Part shown: piece by piece, positions 5,831 to 9,266 of the stretch | Layout of the letters: each line of letters starts with the position of its first letter | Position numbering within the stretch: position 1 is the first letter of the stretch | Assembly (NCBI GenBank): GCA_023229615.1 | Contig: JALNYX010000008.1 | Span: 15,026-24,291 of the forward strand | Origin: Candidatus Moraniibacteriota bacterium | Lineage (GTDB): Bacteria; Patescibacteriota; Minisyncoccia; Moranbacterales; UBA9337 | Reading direction: 5' to 3' | DNA: 9,266 nucleotides | The notes under the pieces: generated by a model | The model's database searches: none | Seen by the model: only the letters and a program-made list of their open reading frames with translations | What the model was told of the DNA's origin: nothing | Program-made: the position numbers and the translations under genes

Positions 5831-6388
5831 ATGTACAAAGAAATAATAGAAGGAAAAAAAGGTGATTTGGAGAATGCGATAGAACACTATAAAAATGAAG
5901 CTGAAAAAATAAGAACTGGACGCGCTAATCCTGGAATTGTTGAAGGATTGTTGGTTGATTATTATGGAAGCAAGACTCCTCTCAAACAAATGGCAAATAT
6001 TAGTTCTCCTGAACCGAGATTGATTGTGATTTCTCCTTGGGATGTGGATAGTTTGACAAATATTGAGGCGGCGATTAAATTGTCTGATTTGGGTTTCAAT
6101 CCAAGTAATGACGGAAAAATTATTCGAATAAATATTCCTCCGCTTACTGAAGAAAGAAGACGGGATTTCGTGAAAGCACTTAATCAAAAAACTGAGGATG
6201 CGAGAATTTCCGTTCGCGGAATCAGAGAGGAAATTTGGCAGGAAATACAAGAGGCTGAGAAAAGCGGAAAAATGGCCGAGGATGACAAGTTTCGGGGAAA
6301 AGAAAGATTGCAAGAGATTATTGATGAATATAACAAAAAATTGGAAGACTTGAGAGAAAAGAAAGAAAAGGATATAATGACGGTATAG
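5831..6388 (+). CDS. frr: Ribosome recycling factor
   Basis: Works with EF-G to split the post-termination ribosome so its subunits can be reused. The 185-residue length equals the usual bacterial length. Family hallmarks are all present: KIRTGRANP near 27-34 at the hinge into domain II, LIVISPWD at 64-71, IRINIPPLTEERRR at 98-111, conserved arginines R129 and R132 in VRGIR, and EDDKFRGKERLQEIID near 150-165. The first and last parts form the helical bundle, and residues about 31-104 form the beta domain. It has no Shine-Dalgarno, only TTGTAAGAAT before ATG 5831. An AT-rich hairpin after the stop probably ends the transcript shared with the lipoprotein. Confidence 0.98.
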   Translation: MYKEIIEGKKGDLENAIEHYKNEAEKIRTGRANPGIVEGLLVDYYGSKTPLKQMANISSPEPRLIVISPWDVDSLTNIEAAIKLSDLGFNPSNDGKIIRINIPPLTEERRRDFVKALNQKTEDARISVRGIREEIWQEIQEAEKSGKMAEDDKFRGKERLQEIIDEYNKKLEDLREKKEKDIMTV

Positions 6389-6390
6389 AT

Positions 6391-6415
6391 AAAAATTATG
6401 TTGGGCATAATTTTT
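6391..6415 (+). terminator. AT-rich hairpin terminator after frr
   Basis: AAAAATTATG (6391-6400) is a perfect inverted repeat of CATAATTTTT (6406-6415), with loop TTGGG, starting 3 nt after the frr stop. The 3' arm ends in five T. There is only one G-C pair, so it is weaker than the terminators at 1176 and 4680. Confidence 0.5.
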
Positions 6416-6417
6416 AT

Positions 6418-6532
6418 AAATTTCCAATTTCCAATTTCCAATTTTAAATCAATTTTTTAATTTTAAAATGTTTCAATGTTTTGAAATTTAAACATTGGAT
6501 AATTGGGATTTGTTTAGAAATTAGAAATTAAT
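6418..6532. repeat. AT-rich imperfect palindrome with TTTCCAA tandem repeats
   Basis: A non-coding block between frr and rseP. It opens with three exact tandem copies of TTTCCAA (6421-6441). The centre is a perfect hairpin TTTCAA-TGTT-TTGAAA (6471-6486), flanked by AATG (6467-6470) and CATT (6493-6496). Going outward, the left arm and the reverse complement of the right arm (6490-6532, which carries two AGAAATT units) stay similar, with many T-G wobbles, so transcribed RNA could fold into one long weak stem. It resembles short dispersed palindromic repeats. I see no gene in it. Confidence 0.6.
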
Positions 6533-6551
6533 AAGTAGAAATTTTTTTACA

Positions 6552-7709
6552 ATGAATATTTTAATTTTTATCATAATATTAGGGGTCTTGATTTTTGTTC
6601 ACGAATTGGGGCATTTTGTGGTGGCCGTTCGCAATGGAATCAAGGCAGATGAATTCGGTTTTGGTTTTCCGCCAAGAATTTTTGGATTTGTGCGCGATGA
6701 AAAAACCGGAAAATTTAAGTTCGTTTTTGGGAATAAAAAAATTGAATCTGCAAATACTATTTATTCTATTAATTGGATTCCTTTGGGTGGATTTGTGAAA
6801 ATAAAAGGGGAAAATGGAGAAGGTGAAGATGAGAAGGATAGTTTTGCCGGAAAATCTGCTTGGATAAGGATTAAGGTTTTGTCTGCCGGAGTACTGATGA
6901 ATTTTTTGTTGGCGTGGTTTCTTTTTTTTGTAATTTTCGCGATAGGAGCGCCGGAATCTATCAGCGATGATGCCAATGTTGTTTCAGCTAAGGTGCAAGT
7001 TTCCCAGGTTTTGGAAAATACTCCAGCGATGGAAATGGGTTTAAAAGTGGGAGATGAAATTTCAAGACTCTGTGTCGTGGGTGGATCTGGTTGTATTTCG
7101 ATTAAAAAAGTGGTTCAAGTTCAGGATTTCGTTTCTGCTAATAAAGGAGGAGAGATTTTAATGGAGATAAAAAGAGGAACTGAAACTTTGAAATTGCAAG
7201 GAACTCCCAGATTGGAATATCCAGCTGATCAAGGATCGCTAGGAATTTCTTTGGCTAGAACGGCTATGGTTAAATATCCATGGTATCAGTCTATTACAAA
7301 AGGATTTATGGCGGTTGTCGATTTCGTGATGATGATTTTGGGCGCTCTGTTCGCTTTGGTAAAAATGATTTTTGTGAAATCATCCGCTCCTTTGGATATT
7401 TCTGGTCCGGTAGGAATCGCAATTATTACTAAACAGGTAGCCGCTTTGGGTCTGGTGTACGTTTTGCAATTCGTGGCTATTTTAAGCATAAATCTGGGAA
7501 TAATAAATGCGCTTCCTTTTCCTGCGTTGGACGGAGGAAGAATTTTTTTCATCCTTATTGAAAAAATAAAAGGATCGCCAGTAAGCAAGCATTTCGAACA
7601 ACTGGCACACACGGCGGGATTTTTATTACTAATAATTCTTATGATTGTTGTTACTTTCCGGGATATTGCAAATCTGGGTTTTTTTGAAAAGATAATGAAT
7701 TTTTTTTAG
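6552..7709 (+). CDS. rseP: RseP-type site-2 intramembrane metalloprotease
   Basis: A zinc protease that cuts substrates inside the membrane, in other bacteria anti-sigma factors or signal-peptide remnants. Zinc ligands are H17 and H21 with catalytic E18 in HELGH, inside the first membrane segment, plus D327 in NALPFPALDGGR. Other hallmarks are PLGGFVK (77-83) and SGPVGIA (284-290). Further membrane segments lie at about 108-132, 298-318 and 353-369. A single PDZ domain spans about 145-235, as in many non-proteobacterial homologues; E. coli RseP has two and is longer (450 residues against 385). The PDZ domain has an extra loop with C174 and C181. No Shine-Dalgarno; ATG 6552 is chosen because the first membrane segment and HELGH follow directly. 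No sigma or anti-sigma gene is visible nearby. Confidence 0.96.
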   Translation: MNILIFIIILGVLIFVHELGHFVVAVRNGIKADEFGFGFPPRIFGFVRDEKTGKFKFVFGNKKIESANTIYSINWIPLGGFVKIKGENGEGEDEKDSFAGKSAWIRIKVLSAGVLMNFLLAWFLFFVIFAIGAPESISDDANVVSAKVQVSQVLENTPAMEMGLKVGDEISRLCVVGGSGCISIKKVVQVQDFVSANKGGEILMEIKRGTETLKLQGTPRLEYPADQGSLGISLARTAMVKYPWYQSITKGFMAVVDFVMMILGALFALVKMIFVKSSAPLDISGPVGIAIITKQVAALGLVYVLQFVAILSINLGIINALPFPALDGGRIFFILIEKIKGSPVSKHFEQLAHTAGFLLLIILMIVVTFRDIANLGFFEKIMNFF

Positions 7710-7713
7710 CTTG

Positions 7714-7742
7714 TTGGAAAAAAGATATTTTTGGTATATAAT
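7714..7742 (+). promoter_or_regulatory. Promoter of the CBS-domain gene
   Basis: TTGGAA (7714-7719), a 17-nt spacer and TATAAT (7737-7742) give a good promoter, preceded by TGG in TTTGGTATATAAT. Transcription would start near 7749 with a leader of about 33 nt. A second TATAAT at 7762-7767 has no matching -35. Confidence 0.6.
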
Positions 7743-7781
7743 TTAGATGGTAAATAACTACTATAATTTGCAATAATTTTT

Positions 7782-8234
7782 ATGCTTGTAAGAGATGTGA
7801 TGACGACGGAGGTTATTTCTGTTTTTCCCGAGGAAAGAATTGACAGGATAGCATCTATTCTGACAGAAAAAAAAATCCATGGTGTTCCGGTGGTTGAGAG
7901 CGGGGTTTTAGTGGGGATAATCACTGAAACAGATTTTTTTATAAAAGATTCTTTTAATTTGCATTTGCCGTCGTATATTAATTTTATCAAGAAAACGAAA
8001 TTTTCAGGAAAAATAAACAGCGAAGAAAAAGACAAAATAAAAGAACTCATCAATTCGACAGCAGCGGATATAATGACAAAAGAATGCATTACCGTTTCAC
8101 CGGAAGATGATATTGAAAAAGTTTTGAATTTAATAAAGGAGAGGAATTTGCATATTATTCCGGTGGTGAATTCTGAAGGGAAAATGGAAGGAATTATTGC
8201 TCGTTCCGATTTAATTCGAATGATAAAAGTATAG
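7782..8234 (+). CDS. Tandem CBS-domain protein
   Basis: A 150-residue soluble protein made only of two CBS domains, about residues 5-54 (VRDVMTTEVISVFPEERI, then IHGVPVVESGVLVGIITETD) and 94-148 (AADIMTKECITVSPEDDI, then HIIPVVNSEGKMEGIIARSD). A charged linker of about 38 residues lies between them. Each repeat ends in the usual T/S-x-x-D (TETD, ARSD) that contacts the ribose of bound adenine nucleotides. Such Bateman pairs sense AMP, ATP, S-adenosylmethionine or similar ligands. With no enzyme domain attached, it would act through a partner that cannot be named here. It has its own promoter and no Shine-Dalgarno. The surface-protein gene starts 30 nt downstream. Confidence 0.92.
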   Translation: MLVRDVMTTEVISVFPEERIDRIASILTEKKIHGVPVVESGVLVGIITETDFFIKDSFNLHLPSYINFIKKTKFSGKINSEEKDKIKELINSTAADIMTKECITVSPEDDIEKVLNLIKERNLHIIPVVNSEGKMEGIIARSDLIRMIKV

Positions 8235-8264
8235 TTTCTTTTTTTTAAAATAAAAAATATAAAT

Positions 8265-9266
8265 ATGGAAACAAAAAATAAAGAGGAGAAAGGACCGTTT
8301 TTATCTCCTCTCAAGAAGAGAAAGATTGATGAAGTGGCCGGGCAAACCTATTCCTGGCTTGGAAAAACGTATGTTTTCGCCAAGAAAACGCAAATAAAAA
8401 CGTGGAAAGGTATTTTTACGTTGGCTTTTATTGCCGGAGCTTTTGCTAGCATTATTCTGACTGTTTCATTTAATATTCAGAATATGTCCAGCGCCGCTGA
8501 TGAGGTTTCTCTCGCATTGTTGAATTCTCAGAGTGGAGAAAGCTCTCTTGCTGTTACAGAAGGGGATACTTTTGATTTGGATGTTATTATTGACACTAAC
8601 GGCAATGATGCAGTTGTTGCGCGAGCCATAATCGAATATGACCCAGTTTTTTTCCAGATGACAGGATGGGATTTGACCAATTCTGTTTTTGATAATGGTT
8701 TGGATTGTAGTGATGTTGATGATCCTGATCGGACTTGTGAGATAGTTAATAATGATACAGTAAATGGAATTTTGGATATCACAGTTGCAAAACCTACTCC
8801 CGGAGTTAATTTGTCTTCCGGGGTTGTGGCAATGATTGGTTTTCAGGCATTGCAATCTTATGAGGGAGGTAAAAATATTTCATTAAGTTTTAACTCAGCT
8901 GGAAGTTATGATGACAGTGATGTGATTGCGGATGATGGTGTTGGAACGGATATTTTGCAAAGTGTTATTAATGCAACTATTGCCGTTGATCCTTTGGATT
9001 TGACTGCTCCGGTCTTGGGAGAGGTTACTCCGGTTGCAACGCCAACCAGCGATAGTACCCCGAGTTATGTTTTCAGTTCAACTGAGGCAGGAATCATTAC
9101 TTACGGAGGTTCTTGCAGTAGCAGTAATGCGACAGCTGTCTTGGGAAATAATACTGTTACATTTAACTCTTTGGTTGCGGGGACATATGCGGATTGTACA
9201 ATTACAGTAACTGATGCCGCCGGAAATGTTTCTGATGCTTTGCCGATTACTTCTTTTGTTGTTGAA
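8265..9266 (+). CDS. Membrane-anchored cohesin-like/Ig-like surface protein (3' end outside the window)
   Basis: Open from ATG 8265 to the window edge: 334 residues without a stop. Residues 1-48 are charged and cytoplasmic, with LKKRK at 16-20. A hydrophobic segment at about 49-69 anchors the protein with its C terminus outside, or serves as a long signal peptide cut near the SSAAD at 75-79. Residues about 85-240 look like a cohesin-type beta sandwich (SLAVTEGDTFDLDVIIDT, then ARAIIEYDPVFFQM, then SSGVVAMIGFQAL). From about 247 an Ig-like domain starts (TAPVLGEVTP, then TPSYVFSSTEAG, ending CTITVTDAAGNVSD). Cysteine pairs C148/C158 and C284/C311 could form disulfides. It probably acts in surface adhesion or as a cell-wall layer component. 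More Ig-like repeats may follow beyond the edge. It starts 30 nt after the CBS gene with no promoter or terminator visible between. Confidence 0.88.
   Translation, partial: METKNKEEKGPFLSPLKKRKIDEVAGQTYSWLGKTYVFAKKTQIKTWKGIFTLAFIAGAFASIILTVSFNIQNMSSAADEVSLALLNSQSGESSLAVTEGDTFDLDVIIDTNGNDAVVARAIIEYDPVFFQMTGWDLTNSVFDNGLDCSDVDDPDRTCEIVNNDTVNGILDITVAKPTPGVNLSSGVVAMIGFQALQSYEGGKNISLSFNSAGSYDDSDVIADDGVGTDILQSVINATIAVDPLDLTAPVLGEVTPVATPTSDSTPSYVFSSTEAGIITYGGSCSSSNATAVLGNNTVTFNSLVAGTYADCTITVTDAAGNVSDALPITSFVVE

Noticed and set aside
5765..6427. Long - strand open frame (220 codons) across frr
   Set aside because: It lies antisense to a certain frr gene and is rich in Phe, Ser and Ile as expected from reversed AT-rich coding sequence. 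No start signal.
6421..6441. TTTCCAA copies as a CRISPR array
   Set aside because: The 7-bp units are directly adjacent with no spacers, and no cas gene is nearby.
6495..6551. Promoter for rseP within the right arm of the repeat
   Set aside because: TTGGAT and TTGGGA occur but no -10 element stands at a suitable distance; the AT-rich background makes chance matches likely.
7706..8314. - strand open frame (202 codons) over the CBS gene
   Set aside because: Antisense to a clear two-CBS-domain gene, composed mostly of Ile, Ser, Phe and Lys with no motif.

Overview
The window looks like a piece of a small, AT-rich genome from the Candidate Phyla Radiation (Patescibacteria), probably a Parcubacteria- or Moranbacteria-like lineage. 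This rests on overall character: every gene lies on the + strand with a strong G-over-C bias, most starts lack a Shine-Dalgarno, frr and rseP are direct neighbours, a short cohesin/Ig-like surface protein follows, and the surface glycan genes are compact. TAA, TAG and TGA all act as stops, so the code looks standard. The lineage is an inference; the gene families are read from the protein sequences.

Layout. (1) 1-1210: two genes of unknown function with clearly higher GC and perfect AGGAGG ribosome binding sites. The first is a beta-strand-rich protein that may begin outside the window. The second is a 159-residue secreted protein with two cysteines. A run of four hairpins (479-656) separates them, and a strong intrinsic terminator (1176-1218) ends the block. 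(2) 1208-4519: an AT-rich surface-glycan cassette, with an O-antigen ligase/polymerase-like membrane protein, a GT4 glycosyltransferase and an unrecognised small multi-pass membrane protein, all in the same reading frame. (3) 4522-4714: tRNA-Lys(UUU) with its own promoter and terminator. (4) 4738-6415: a lipoprotein predicted to be an Asp-box (BNR-type) seven-bladed propeller, then ribosome recycling factor, then an AT-rich hairpin terminator. (5) 6418-6532: a non-coding imperfect palindrome with TTTCCAA tandem repeats. (6) 6552-9266: the RseP-type site-2 protease, a two-CBS-domain protein with its own promoter, and the start of a membrane-anchored cohesin-like/Ig-like surface protein that runs off the window.

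Working together: region 2 plausibly builds or transfers a cell-surface polysaccharide. The lipoprotein, RseP and the cohesin/Ig protein are also envelope components, so most of the window concerns the cell surface; frr and tRNA-Lys are housekeeping translation genes. The frr...rseP order resembles a shrunken form of the common bacterial frr-uppS-cdsA-dxr-rseP cluster. The most unusual parts are the compositionally foreign first 1.2 kb with its hairpin-rich leader, the palindromic repeat before rseP, and the inferred circular closure of the propeller lipoprotein. I see no CRISPR array, transposase or recognisable defence system.
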